DNA of 64,000 nt from Petunia secreta (GCA_029990175.1 JARKIP010000053.1:12232001-12296000); one strand, 5' to 3'; positions 1-12,172 are shown, counted from the stretch's first letter. Notes: generated by a model not told the origin, from the letters alone. Translations and numbers: made by a program.

Positions 1-1301
1 GCCTAATTTGATATATTTTCTGCTTATTGAATAAGCAGGATCGTTTGGCAATGAATCCAAAAGAATAAAGAGGTCTTTAGGTAGCAGTGTTAACTTTGGA
101 ACGAGGTAAGTGTTTATATCCATTTCTTTGGAGGAACCTGGCTTTGTGGATTTTCTACCACATGTTCCTTTTGTGTGTAGCTGCCGATAGGCGTACTCAT
201 TACGCCTTAGCTTTGGATTTACATGGTACATTATATGTTATGTCCTGTTGTTGGTATTTCATTGAGGATCTGAGCATTGTACTCCAGCTGTGAGTTGACA
301 TATATTTCCCGGCAGTCGATGAGAGTCCCGCGGTGGTGAAGGGTTATCATTGCATCATATTAAGGGTAAGAGGATTCCACCCTCGGAGCAGGAGGATTCC
401 GCTCCATTGCATCATATTGAGGGTAGGAGGATTCCGCCCTCGGAGCAGGAGGATTCCGCCCTCGGAGCAGGAGGATTCCGCTCCATTGCATCATATTAAG
501 GGTAGGAGGATTCCGCCGTTGGAGCAGGAGGATTCCGCTCCATTCATTTGGCACATGTGACCCACTGCATCATATTTCATTTCATTTTATTTCATCTCAT
601 TTTATCTCATTTCATTTCATACCATTGTGTGAACTTGTGGTACATAACTACTGTTCTGCCTAGACCTGCATTGCTTATTTATTGATATGTTTCTAGCTCG
701 TATTCCTGGTTAAGTTTATGGTTTCATGCGTGTTTCCGGTGGTTATCTGGCTCTGCCTTTCTATAATTTAAATAAGAAGAATTGAGTTTATCTGTTTCTT
801 CTCCCTGGCTAGCTATCCTATTCTTTGAGGTGGCTAGTCTGCCCAACTTATTGAGTCCTTTTGACTCACCTTTGTTTCTTGTTTGTTTCTTGTCTATCTA
901 TTTCGTTTCGGCAGGTTCGCTCCAGGATCGAGTTCGCCACGTTGTGAAGGAGCGAAGACGACTTCAGCCGTCAGGGTGAGCCAACTTTTATTCCGGATGG
1001 CCACCAATTTATTGTTTATTATTTTAGTTGCATTTTGCTCCCTTCAGGAGGTATCTATCTTCTTTTGTACTCTTAGATGTCTAGTCCTGATAGCCCTAAA
1101 CCTAGTATGTTGGATATTCAGCTGTAATTTCTTTTGTACAGCTTAGAGGTATCAGTATGTCTGTGTTTTTTTTCTAAGTCTTGTTCTTATTTATGAATTG
1201 TTATATTTATTTTCCTAATTTAATTGGTAAGGGTTCGTCCGACGGGTATAGAGTAGGATGTCGGGTGCCTGCACGGCCTAACCGGATTCCGGGACGTGTC
1301 A
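1..1301 (+). mobile_element. Long LTR (2.6 kb family), 3' portion, inserted in element A gag
   Basis: The stretch matches, in reverse complement, the LTRs at 2981-5587 and 9602-12167, including the AGGAGGATTCCGCC repeat block and the CATTT-rich tract. It ends in GGGACGTGTCA at 1301, the same terminus that the minus-strand copies show as TGACACGACC. Immediately after it, gag of element A resumes (CCGAGTG, matching CCGAGTGTCC in element B near 20738). This is therefore a third copy of the family in the opposite orientation, either a solo LTR or the end of a larger element. Its other end and target duplication lie outside the window. Open frames here, such as 782-1146, have no family resemblance and are not called. 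Confidence 0.8.
360..545. repeat. Minisatellite inside LTR (AGGAGGATTCCGCC units)
   Basis: The motif AGGAGGATTCCGC(C/T) recurs about six times with spacers built from CATTGCATCATATTGAGGGT and CTCGGAGC. It is the reverse complement of the GGCGGAATNCTCCTGC arrays at 3800-4170 and 10375-10770, so the array belongs to the LTR family. This copy is shorter and lacks the 64 bp higher-order unit. Confidence 0.85.
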
Positions 1302-2650
1302 CCGAGTGTTCACAAAGATTCCGGGGAAGGCACAAGTGGTGGCTCAACCGTGAGGCCGGATCAATTTGCTGAGCTAGCTCGTCAACAACAGTTGAGAGAA
1401 GAAGCTCTTGTTCGTGAAAGAATGTTGGGCAATCCCCAACCCTTGGACAATCCCCAAGGTGAAGTTCCACTCATGAGGCTCGTAGAAATGTAGCGCCCCT
1501 TGAGCAAGTTGTTGAGGCTCAAGAAAGGGAGGGCCCTGGACTTGGTGATAATTCTGATGACTTTGATGCTCCTTATCCAAATAGGAGGGCAATGAATGGA
1601 GGCCGGGGAATGGATAGAGGTCATGGACCTCCAAAGGGTTATCTGGGGAGGAACTTGAGGCGTGAGTATGATGAAGATGATGACAACTATGGGGGTTAAC
1701 CGAAACAAAACCGTGGGGGTCGTGACAACAACCTAAATAGTAAGAAGATCACTATTCCACCTTTTAAAGGGACTAGTGATCCGGAGAAGTTCATAGAGTG
1801 GAAGGTTCAATTAGAGCGGGTGTTTGATACAAATGACATGTCCGAGGAGAGAAAAGCCACTTATGCCATTGCTTCATTTAAGTCATATGCTTCCACTAGG
1901 TGCGAATCCGTCAAGAGGTCAAGAAGAAGAGTTGGGATGCCCATGAACATTGCTTGGGAAGAATTGAAAGAGGTGATGAACACCAAATATATGACACCCA
2001 AGTACCGACACGAACAACTTAAGAGGCTTTATGAGTTGAAACAAGGCTTCAAGTCGGTTGATGACTACTTCAACGAGTTTGAAAATAACCGAATGGCCCT
2101 TGACATGGAAACCGAAGATGAGGAGCAAGCTATCATCCGATTCAAGAATGGCTTAAGCCGGGAGATTGCTTCTCAATTAAGGTCACACATCTTTCATTCT
2201 CTTCAAGATATTTGTGATCCCGCGGTTGAGGCCGAAAAGTGGCTCAAGGAAGAGAAGGCCTCTCGCTATAGGAGTACTGCTTTTACTTCCATGTCTCGAC
2301 CCAAAGAATGGAAGAGCCCAAACACAAGTGGTGCAAGTGGAAGTCGTGATGTGAAGAAGCATTTTGAGAAGGCTACTCCAAGAAGTGACTTCAAAGAAGT
2401 GGGAGGTAACTCTAAAACTCATTTAAATACTCATTCTCCTTATTCTTTCCAATGCCACAAGTGCAAGGGTTATGGGAACTTTGCCAAAGATCGCCCCACC
2501 CAAAAGACAATGATAATCATGGATGATAGGTTGGTGTATGTGGAAGAAAGTGAGCCCGAGGGTGAGGTTGTTGAGGATAGCGAGGTAGTTGAGGGAGAAG
2601 AGGAGGCGGTAGAGGGTGAAGATCCTAACTTGTTTTTGGTGAGGAGGTAG
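1302..2650 (+). pseudogene. Element A: Ty3/gypsy gag, decayed
   Basis: This is the gag polyprotein of a chromovirus-type gypsy element, which would form the virus-like particle. It parallels gag of element B (20740-22100) closely in DNA and protein. The core region from about 1820 is open for 276 codons and contains the retrotransposon gag fold (EQAIIRFKNGLSREIASQLR). The CCHC zinc knuckle near 2446-2495 is damaged: the first two Cys remain (CHKCKGYG), but the expected His is Asn and the last Cys is Arg, so nucleic-acid binding should be lost. Several stops and frame changes occur before 1820. The 5' end is cut by the LTR ending at 1301. Confidence 0.9.
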
Positions 2651-2652
2651 AT

Positions 2653-2980
2653 GTGCAAAGGGAGAACTTGTTCCATGCTAGGTGTAGGGTGAAGGGACAA
2701 GTGTGCTCCATGATTATTGATTCGGGTAGTTGTGCTAATGTGGTGAGCCAATCCTTGGTTTCACAATTGAAATTGCCTACCCTTAAACACCCAAGCCCCT
2801 ATCGATTACTATGGTTGAGTGAATGTGGGGAGTTGAAGATGGTGAAGCAAGTCTTGATAAAGTTCAAAATTGGGAACTATCAAGACGAGCTAATGTTTGA
2901 TGTGGTGCCAATACAAGCTTGTCATCTCTTGTTTGGTAGGCCTTGGCAATAAGATAGGAGTGTGGTACATGATGGCTGAG
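2653..2980 (+). pseudogene. Element A: aspartic protease fragment
   Basis: This is the retropepsin domain that follows gag. The catalytic motif is readable as IIDSGSCANVV near 2713-2745 (Asp-Ser-Gly), followed by HLLFGRPWQ, the usual second conserved patch. The frame stops at 2950 (CAATAA). The coding sequence is then cut at GGCTGAG by the 9.2 kb insertion starting at 2981 and resumes at 12173 with CCAACACTTACACGG, which is contiguous in element B near 22451. The DSG triad is intact here but lost by frameshift in element B. Confidence 0.88.
2976..2980. other. Target site duplication, left (CTGAG)
   Basis: CTGAG precedes the TGACACGACC terminus. TTGAG follows the other terminus at 12168-12172. 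One mismatch in five is compatible with an old insertion. Element B's undisrupted sequence across the same place confirms this is the junction. Confidence 0.75.
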
Positions 2981-5587
2981 TGACACGACCCGGAATTCGG
3001 CTAGGCCGTGCGGGCACCCGACATCCTCCCCTAGATCCGTCGGGCGAACCCTTACACTTTACATTAGAAAAATAAATATAACAATTCATAAATAAGAACA
3101 ACACTTAGAAAAAAAAAGCACAGACATGCTGATACCTCTAAGGTGTACAAAAGAAATTACAGCTGACTACCTAACATACAAGGTTTAGGGCTATCCAGAC
3201 TAGACATCTAAGAGTAAGAAAGAAGACGGATACCTCCTGAAGGGAGCAAAATGCAACTGAAATAATAAACAATAAACTGGTGCCATCCGGAATAAAAGTC
3301 GGCTCACCCTGACAGCTGAAGTCGTTTTCGCTCCTCCATAACATGGCGAACTCAATCCTGGAGCGAACATGCCGAAACGAAATAGGTAGATAAGAAACAA
3401 ACAACAAACAACGGTGAGTCAAAAGGACTCAATAAGTGGGGCAGACTAGCCACCTCAAAGAATAGGATAGCTAGCTAGGGAGAAAAGAAACAGATAAACC
3501 AAATTCCTTTTATTTAAATTATAAAAAGGCAGAGCCAGATAACAACCGGAAACACGTAAGAAACTTATGAACTCAACCAAGGATGCGAGCCAGAAACATA
3601 TTAACAAATAAGCAATGCACATATAAGCAGAACAATAGTCATGTACCGCAAGTCTACACATTGGTATGAATTGAGATTCAATTAAATGAAGTGAGATGAA
3701 ATGAAATGAAATGAAATGAAATGAAATATGGTGCAAAGGGTCACATGTGCCCGTCCTCCCATCTCAAAACAGAATACTCCTGCATTCGAGGGGAATCCAA
3801 TCTGATAACCAACTGGAACGGAATACTCCTGCACCCGATATAATATAAACCAGAGGCAGAATACTCCTGCACCCGATATAATATAAACCAGAGGCAGAAT
3901 ACTCCTGCACTCTCCTGGGGCTGAATACTCCTACACCCGATAAAATGTAAACCAGAGGCGGAATAATCCTGCACTCTCCTGGGGCGGAATACTCCTGCAC
4001 CCGATAAAATGTGAACCAGAGGCGGAATACTCCTGCACTCTCCTGGGGCGGAATACTCCTGCACCCGATAAAATGTAAACCAGAGGCGGAATACTCCTGC
4101 ACTCTCCTGAGGCGGAATCCTCCTACCCTCAATATGATACAATGGAGCGGAATCCTCCTGCTCCTGGGGCGGAATACTCTTGCACCCAATAAGATATGCA
4201 ATGTAATGTATATGAATGACATATAATGCACATGAATGCAATGTGATGCAATAATAACCCTTCACCGGCGTGGGACTCTCATCGACAGCCGGGAAGTAGA
4301 TGCCAACTCACAGCCAGAGTACAATGCTTAGATCCTTAATGCAATATCAACAACAGGACATAACATATAATATATAATTTAAATCCAAAGTTAAGGCGTA
4401 ATGAGTACGCCTATCGGCAGCTACCCACGTAAGGAACACGAGGTAGAGAATCCACGAGGCCAGGTGCCTCCAAAGAAATGGATATAAACACTTACATATT
4501 CAAAAAGTTAGTACGGCTAATCAACAACCGCTTTATCCTTTGGTTTCCTTGCCAAACGATCCCACTCTATCCAATAAGCAGAAAAATATATAAATTTAGG
4601 CTAAAGACTTCATTCCTCACATCTTAAGGGCAATCCGGTTAGGAACCTGATACCCTATTCTCATACGCAATACGCAGGCCAGGCCTATGTACAGGATTTA
4701 TGGTCACTTAACTAAATCCTAAATAAATTACATTTATATGTTGCCCATAACTCACTGAGTACGAATGTATAATCAATTCCATTATAGGGGTCCATTTGAC
4801 CCTTTAAACTATTAATTGAACTTATTAAAACGATGTCTAATATTTCAAGTTGTACCGTCAAAATATATTCAAACACACGTAATAAACTCAAATAATATAT
4901 TAGGATCATTACCTGAATGTTTCAGAGTAAAAATTCTACTTTTCTCCGACCCCTTTTCTTATTTTCTGGCCATTTTTCCTTCGTCAGTTCCTCTGGTCCA
5001 ATTCTCGTTTTTCTGTTCTAATGTTTCTGTTCGTTTCATAGCTTTATAAGCTAAGTATATTAAGTACTCAAGCCACCGCCTTAACTTTTGTCCTTTCTTA
5101 TTTTATTTTTTTTATTTTTTTTTCGCAACAAAAATTAAAACGGTACCATACGATATTCGAAATAATTCCATCTTTTGTATACAAGTTATACTCGCGAAGG
5201 CGGATCTCAAATTGGACTTCCGAAACTCAATATACAAATTAAATGGAAAAAGATCAAATTATTTAACTATTCGGCATTTTAGCGGAAACTAGCTGAACAA
5301 CATCGAATTTCACTTTCGAAAGTTCATAAAAGTCACAAATAATCATACGAACCTAACGGCGCTTTCGAATTTCGAATCGGAGCTCATTCGCCAAAACTGA
5401 GCTCAAAAATCTCTTTTTAATATTTATCGACAATAAAAACTGAAACTTTCTTCTGATGCCTACCAAACGAGATCTAATTTAGCTCAAATTTTACAGATAT
5501 GTCTCAATGGGCCTTAGGAATATTTTAAAATTATTGGCACGCTAATCAGAGCCCTAACTTCCGAAACGACTAACCGAGGTCGTTCCA
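2981..5587 (-). repeat. 3' LTR of the 9.2 kb element
   Basis: This is a 2607 bp direct repeat of 9602-12167. The order of parts matches throughout: terminal GACCCGG...GTCGGGCG block, A-rich segment, GAAAT pentanucleotide tract at 3685-3725, GGCGGAATACTCC minisatellite, then AT-rich sequence to the CTAACCGAGGTCGTTCCA end. It contains open frames of up to 174 codons on the minus strand (3741-4265), but these simply read through the minisatellite and are not genes. Confidence 0.9.
3800..4170. repeat. Minisatellite with 64 bp higher-order unit (left LTR)
   Basis: The block GGCGGAATACTCCTGCAC occurs every 26 or 38 bases. A 38 bp form runs on as CCGATAAAATGTAAACCAGA, and a 26 bp form as TCTCCTGG. 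They alternate to give a 64 bp compound unit, about three full copies here plus variants at the ends. The same compound array lies at 10375-10770 in the partner LTR. Confidence 0.9.
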
Positions 5588-6059
5588 TTCTCCTCCACTT
5601 AAACTCTCGTTCGTCCTCAAACGAGCCTAAGTTTAAAGAAAATTCTGCGCATATAACAAAAGAACTTTAACGACCTTCATGAGCTACTCCACGGGCATTA
5701 TTTCCTAATTATAGGATCAGAATTATAACATGCATATCGAACTTTTTGGAATAAAATATATCTGGATAATATGATAACACCATTGCACAACTTATTCTGA
5801 CTAAGCTGATCTTCGATCACGAGAATAGAGTTCTACATTTTCGAAGCAAAGATACATGAAAATTTGAATGGGTTAACATGATTCAGCTGATAATCACCTC
5901 TTCGATATACCTTTCGATATAGAACAAGTCGATGGAACTAAGAATTATTTCACGCTTGATGCAATAGGGGGAGCTTTTGAAGTACCTTGTCACTACACAC
6001 TATAGATGATTTGATGCAAGCTATATTATTTTTACGAACGCACTATGCAACATCTCAGT

Positions 6060-6320
6060 TGATGTTAGTGTTGTTCTGCAAGCTCCTTGTGGGAATGTAG
6101 TTACTCATATCCTAATGTATCTCAAAGGTTCATCTGAACAGGGTCTATCATATAAGGATAAGGATCATGCAAATACTACTGGATAGTATGATGCAGACCA
6201 GGAATGATCTTAAGACTGAACATCTACTTCAGGGTATTGTCTTTGAATTGGAAATATTATGACTTGAAAAAGTAAAAATAAAAGAGACATGTAGTTGGAC
6301 CATGCGCTGAGGCAGAATAC
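6060..6320 (+). pseudogene. Ty1/copia RNase H fragment
   Basis: The + strand reads APCGNVVTHILMYLKGSSEQG, then after stops and shifts TSTSGYC and finally VVGPCAEAEYQ. These are in the right order for the copia reverse transcriptase/RNase H border (a YLKG...GYSDADWAG...STSGY...AEAEY pattern). The expected Asp-rich SDADW appears as YDADQE. It is short, interrupted by stops, and on the opposite strand from the host element, so I read it as a relic captured by, or inserted into, the 9.2 kb element. Confidence 0.75.
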
Positions 6321-6539
6321 CAGCAACAAGTTGATTACATGTGCACTTATAATGCTAAAGTAACTTCTCAAAGAGTTAAGGTGTGAAGGAGATATGCCAA
6401 TGATGGATGGACAATAAGCTGCACTAAACCTTTAACTCTAAATTTTCATGAAGTAAAACAGTGTCAGTATGAGGATCCAGTTCTGGTTGAATACAGACAG
6501 ATAGCCAGAAGAAAACCGGAGTCATAATACAGGGTTACT

Positions 6540-6760
6540 ACTAACGGTGTTATCATGTATAAAGATAGACTTTGTGTTCCTGATGTTGCAGATTTACGTG
6601 GACAGATTATGATAGAGGCACATTATTATACACTGTTCACCCAAGCTGACTAAGATGTACCATGATCCTAAGTAGATTTATTGGTGTGACAAAATGAAGT
6701 TTGACATAGCAGAATTTGTGGCTCAGTGTTCTAATTGCCAGCAAGTTAAAGTCGTGTCAT
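6540..6760 (+). pseudogene. Ty3/gypsy integrase zinc-finger (H2C2) fragment
   Basis: The + strand reads MYKDRLCVPDVADLRGQIM, then EAHYY, then after a frame change a CxxC pair in CSNCQQVKV. This is the His-His-Cys-Cys N-terminal finger of a gypsy integrase. Stops interrupt it (TAAGATG, AAGTAGA). It faces opposite to the 9.2 kb element that contains it, so it is a separate relic. Confidence 0.75.
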
Positions 6761-6869
6761 CTTTCCAGATTTTATACTTTCAGCCGATAGGTACGTATAT
6801 ATGATCAGGTTGCCAGCTTATCTCTAGCATTAATAGATTATTAGTAGGTTTAGCAATGATCGACGCTCA

Positions 6870-6925
6870 TTGTAGGTTTCTGTCGTGGCCTTAGGTTGGG
6901 TCGTGACAAAAGTGGTATCAACGCC
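6870..6925 (+). repeat. LTR end plus primer-site remnant, + orientation
   Basis: GGTTGGGTCGTGACA ends at 6908 and is followed within a few bases by AGTGGTATCAACGCC. The first is the GGGTCGTGACA terminus shared by several LTRs in this window. The second resembles a tRNA-Met primer site (TGGTATCA). It is probably the 5' LTR edge of the element that supplied the fragments just upstream. Confidence 0.55.
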
Positions 6926-9601
6926 TTAGGGATTTAATATTACCATTCAGTATTTATTGGAAGACTCCTCCACTTAAAGCACGAACTCATGCAGCTATTT
7001 GAATAGGAATACCCATCCCCGCACAGTCTTCTGGACTAAAGAAGATTTAGTTAAAAACTTAATGTAGGCAAACCTAAGCTACCAAACTACCCTTTCGAGT
7101 TGCCAAACAGCTGCAACTCTCGAGTTCACAACTCCATACATTTTCCATAAGCATCACTGCTCGATAGCTCAATTCAGGGGATCAAATGACACCTCTCATT
7201 ATCCATGTAACTTTAAAACACAACAATGTGCTTACCCGGCTACCTTGACACGCACTCTAGCTCAACACAGGGAATATCACAAGCGGCTACTAACCGCCCC
7301 AAACTCACTATTTTCCGAACAAGGAAGAGATGGTAATAGACCGAGGATAGAAATAATTAGAACTTCAAGAAGCTCATCTTCTTATTGCTTGGCTACCAGC
7401 GCTAGACTACTTCCAAGTCAGGCTAGCCAAAGAATCGCAATTTAATAAATAGCCATTAAATGAGCTTTATGGAACAAAATCTATGTTAATTTAACCTTCC
7501 CATAAAAAGGAAACTCCGACAATTCACCAGAAAACCCTTTTTTACCGAGACAAACTTGTAGAATAACATGACTCTATTAGCGTCTCGAACCAAGAGAAGA
7601 CACATAGATCGAGTATTACTTACTAACCACTTTACACCAGAAGAAACAATGACATTTCTGATGGTGACGAATAAGAATCCCATCATCCTACCGACACTGA
7701 GTTCCAAAGAGAGGTAGACTGACTTGACATTATAACAGAATAAGGCACAACAAAATGCCAGGCAACAATATCGATACTCACTTACAAATCTCTCATATTT
7801 AAACCAGATCAACCATACAAGAAGCTCACCCCTCTATCGCAGCCGATTCTTAATAGAAACGACGTCCAAGAAAACCATTGAAACATGATAAGACAAACCA
7901 TTTCCAGATCGATCGAAAGAATCAAATCTTACTCACATTTAAGAGAAGAAGAAATCTTAAGGTCTACTATATCGGATACCTCAGTATCCCGCTAGACAAG
8001 CTGTTCATAGAACTGCCTCTGCAGCTGAGCTGAGCCGAGCCACTACCCTGACAATCACTTTCTGGAGAACCACTGCCACTACACTCTCAACCTCTACTGG
8101 ATGGTGGCATTTTTTTTGCTGATTGAGATCTAAATGAATCGCCTGCGACTGTGCAAGTGCCGGATGACAAGAGAAAGGACGACTGCCTACTTACTGGAGT
8201 AGAGGAGAACTCCACCAAAGATGACAGGCTCGCGACGATGATAATACCTTTTCGCTGAAAATGGAAGCTGGAAAGATTGTTGATAGCTACTAAGAGAAAA
8301 ACTGGGTCTAATATTGACGAACTACTGGCGCACTCTAAGAATCGTATGACACAAGATGAGATAACCTAGAAGGTGACCTCCCAAAATAATCAGAACTCTT
8401 ACCTCCAAATGAGGTATCATAGTTACCCACTAGGGCCGCAGGATTTCTCGCTCTCTCGCTCTAACTCTTCCCACTCTAACTTATGGTATGCCTCGTACCT
8501 TCGAGCAATGTAAACAACGAAATCAAATGAAGTCCCAACTTCAATTTATCGAGCCATCCAAGATCTCAAGGAAGGAGAAAGGTCAGCAATAAATCTTTGA
8601 ATCTCTCAAAAGGCTTATGGACTGGTTCTAATGCATATTCAACTCAACCATTCTATAGAATTCAATCTCATATTCTGAAACACCAACAGGCTAACCGACA
8701 GGCTACCCTTTCCAATCCACTCAAACTAGCAACACTTTTCATCTCGCTCGCTACTAGAAAGGAACTTTTCCATGAATCTAGAAGAAAAACCAAACCAAGT
8801 TAGCTAATAAGGGGGCGGCCTACCAATTCAAGGCTGGACCCTAAAACTGGAAAGAAGAATAATCAACACCATATCGGTCGATATAATCAAGAGCCTGAAG
8901 GATATGCTGACATCATTTTATTTTTGAAAAACTTACACAGGGATTATCTAATGCATTGCTTGGGAATATCGAAGGTTCAATTGGGTAGAATAATGCAGTC
9001 TCTTCAGATACTCGGACTTAGCCATTACTCGTGCCAGCTAACCAACCAGAACAACTAGAGGCACAACACATGCTGCTTCTGGAACATAAATTACTAGGCA
9101 ATATTAAGAGCTGGAATAGTAACTCTCTAAGTCCGAACATCAGCATATGCGGCGACCTGATAAGCTGCCTAACGAATAATAGATTCTTGCGGTATTTGCG
9201 TCGCCAAAATTCTCGTAAAAGCATCGTAGAGAGCCAAGGGAACCACAAGACCCTGCTCTTTTGCCCATCACGAGCTCGTACAGCTGGGGCCTACGCAACT
9301 GGATCGTCAGCACGATCCACAACTCTCGAGGCTTGAGTAGCTCTAGCCCCAGGCTAGATTACTTCGTCATGAACTCTTACCGTTTGCTGATTTGTCGCAC
9401 GAGGCTTCGCAATTACCACGAAGGAATCAATGAAAATACCTCTGCATCCTAGACCGACGCACGATCAGAAAAGAAGGAAGTGAAACTTCCTAAATGCCAT
9501 CATAGCCTCTCGTAGATAAGTACGGACGTCTACGTACCCATCAGCGAGACTCTACTAGACACTTAGTCTGGATAGACGCTAAACTGGGCTCTGAAACAAA
9601 C

Positions 9602-12167
9602 TGACATGACCAAAAATTCGGCTAGGCCGTGCGGGCACCCGACATCCTCCCCTAGACCCGTCGGGCGAACCCTTACACTTTAGATTAGGAAAATAAATAT
9701 AACAATTCATAAATAAGAACAAGACTTAGAAAAAAAAAAGCACAGACATGCTGATACCTCTAAGGTGTACAAAAGAAATTACAGTTGACTACCTAACATA
9801 CTAGGTTTAGGGCTATCCAGACTAGACATCTAAGAGTAAGAAAGAAGACAGATACCTCCTGAAGGGAGCAAAATGCAACTGAAATAATAAACAATAAACT
9901 GGTGGCCATCCGGAATAAAAGATGGCTCACCCTGACAGCTGAAGTCGTTTTCGCTCCTCCATAACGTGGCGAACTCAATCCTGGAGCGAACCTGCTGAAA
10001 CGAAATAAGTAGGCAAGAAACAAACAACAAACAAGGATGAGTCAAAAGGACTCAATAAGTGGGGCAGACTAGCCACCTCAAAGAATAGGATAGCTAGCCA
10101 GGGAGAAAAGAACAGATAAACCAAATTCCTTTTATTTAAATTATAAAAAGGCAGAGCCAGATAACAACTGGAAACACGTAAGAAACTTATGAACTCAACC
10201 AAGGATGCGAGCCAGAAACATATTAACAAATAAGCAATGCACATATAAGCAGAACAGTAGTCATGTACCGCAAGTCTACACAATGGTATGAATTGAGATG
10301 TAATAAAATGAAGTGAGATGAAATGAAACGAAATGAAATATGATGCAAAGGGTCACATGTGCCCGTCCTCCCATCTCGAAGCGGAATACTCCTGCATTCG
10401 AGGGGAATCACATCTGATAACCAACTGGAGCCGAATACTCCTGCTCCTGGGGCGGAATACTCTTGCACCCGATATAATATAAACCAGAGGCGGAATACTC
10501 CTATACTCTTCTGGGGCGGAATACTCCTGCACCCGATAAAATGTAAACCAGAGGCGGAATAATCCTGCACTCTCCTGGGGCGGAATACTCCTGCACCCGA
10601 TAAAATATGAACCAGAGGCGGAATACTCCTGCACTCTCCTGGGGCGGAATACTCCTGCACCCGATAAAATGTAAACCAGAGGCCGGATACTCCTGCACTC
10701 TCCTGGGGAAGAATCCTCCTACCCTCAATATGATACAGTGGAGCGGAATCCACCTGCTCCTAGGGCGGAATACTCCTGCACCCAATTTGATATGCAATGT
10801 AATGCATATGAATGACATATAATGCACATGAATGCAATGTGATGCAATAACAATCCTTCACCGGCGCGGGACTCTCATCGACAGCCGGGAAGTAGATGCC
10901 AACTCACAGCAAGAGTACAATGCTCAGATCCTCAATGCAATATCAACAACAGGACATAACATATAATATATAATGTAAATCCAAAGCTATGGCGTAATGA
11001 GTATGCCTATCGGTAGCTACCCACGTAAGGAACACGTGGTAGAAAATCCACGAGGCCAGGTGCCTCCAAAGAAATGGATATAAACACTTACCTCTTCCAA
11101 AAGTAAATACGGCAAATCAACAACCGCTTTATCTTTTGGTTTCCTTGCCAAACGATCCCACTCTATTCAATAAGCAAAAAAATATATTAATTTAGGCTAA
11201 AGGCTTCATTCCTCACATCTTAGGGCAATCCGGTTAGGAACCTGATACCCTATTCGCATACGCAATACGTAGGCCAGGCCTATGTACAGGTTTTATGGTC
11301 ACCTAACTAAATCCTAAATAAATTACATTTATATGTTGCCCATAACTCACTGAGCATGAATATATAAACAATTCCATTATCGGGGTCCATTTGACCCTTT
11401 AAACTATTAATTGAACATGTTAAAACGATGTCTAATATTCCAAGTTTTACCGTAAAAATATATTCAAACACTATTAGGATCATTAGAGTGAAAATTTTCA
11501 TTTTCTCCGGCCTTTTTTCTTATTTTCTGGCATTTTTTCCTCGTCAATTCCTCTGGTCCCGTTCTAGTTCTTATGTTCTAATGTTTCTGTTCGTTTCATA
11601 GCTTTATAAGCTAAGTATATTAAGTACTCAAGCCAGCGCCTTAACTTTTGTCCTTTCTCATTTCATTTTTTTTTAATTTTCTTTTCGCGACGAAAATTAA
11701 AACGGTACCCTATGATATTCGAAATAATTCAAACTTTTGCATAAAAGTTATACAAAATATATGTAACATACTCGCGAAGAGGGATCTCAAATTGGACTCC
11801 CGAAACTTAATATGCAAATTCAATGGAAAAAAAATCAAATTATTTAACTTTCGGCATTTTAGCGGAAACTAGCTGAACAACATCGAAAATCACTTTCGAA
11901 AGTCCATAAAAGTCACAAATAATCATATGAACCTAACGGCTCTTTTGGATTTCGAATCGGAGCTCATTCGCCAAAATCGAGCTCAAAAATCTCTTTTTAA
12001 TATATATCGACAATAAAAACTGAAACTTTCTTCCGATGCCTACCAAACGAGGTCTGATTTAGCTCAAATTTTACAGATAAGTCTCAATGGGCCTTACGAA
12101 TATTTTAAAATTATCGGCACGTCAATCGGAGTCCTAACTTCTTAAACGACTAACCGAGGTCGTTCCC
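9602..12167 (-). repeat. 5' LTR of the 9.2 kb element
   Basis: This is a 2566 bp direct repeat of 2981-5587 with scattered substitutions and small indels. It holds a minisatellite at 10375-10770 and a GAAAT-type tract around 10290-10340. The LTR's outer end abuts TTGAG (12168-12172), the right target duplication, after which element A pol resumes. Confidence 0.9.
10375..10770. repeat. Minisatellite with 64 bp higher-order unit (right LTR)
   Basis: Same GGCGGAATACTCCTGCAC unit and 38+26 bp alternation as the left LTR, with about three compound copies plus degenerate flanking ones. Copy number and variant order differ slightly from the left LTR, so the array has changed since insertion. Confidence 0.9.
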
Positions 12168-12172
12168 TTGAG

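Larger units (their letters stand above)
5588..9601 (-). pseudogene. Interior of the 9.2 kb element, heavily decayed
   Basis: The minus strand should carry gag-pol. Next to the polypurine tract it still reads like the usual C-terminal end of gypsy pol (GAGGACGAACG, near 5610). Between about 7900 and 9560 the minus strand has low-complexity Ser/Gly-rich and charged stretches where gag should lie, but no intact frame and no motif I can name. Stops are frequent in all frames. About 5950-6910 is occupied by + strand copia and gypsy fragments, described separately. Confidence 0.6.
2981..12167 (-). mobile_element. Full-length LTR retrotransposon, 9.2 kb, nested in element A
   Basis: Two direct long repeats (2981-5587 and 9602-12167) flank a 4.0 kb interior. 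Read on the minus strand, each LTR begins TGGAACGACCTCGG and ends GGGTCGTGTCA, fitting TG...CA ends (the outer end at 12167 has mutated A to C on the + strand). A degenerate tRNA-Met primer site (TTGTTTCAGAGCC on the minus strand) adjoins the right LTR at about 9583-9600, so this LTR is the 5' one. A polypurine tract (AAGTGGAGGAGAA) adjoins the left LTR at 5588-5600. The target duplication is CTGAG/TTGAG. The interior has no long open frames, and part of it is overwritten by foreign + strand fragments. Primer site and tract place it in Ty3/gypsy. Confidence 0.9.

Noticed and set aside
782..1146. Overlapping + strand frames with hydrophobic stretches
   Set aside because: They lie in LTR sequence, appear in altered form in the other LTR copies and match no protein family.
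3800..4170. Possible CRISPR-like array of regularly spaced repeats
   Set aside because: Repeats are contiguous and variable, with no unique spacers. The sequence is in a plant LTR.
3741..4265. 174-codon minus-strand frame in the LTR (and similar frames at 3764-4231, 10223-10753, 10501-10827)
   Set aside because: It reads through the 64 bp minisatellite, giving a repetitive peptide in several frames and on both strands. The repeat unit, not selection, keeps it open.
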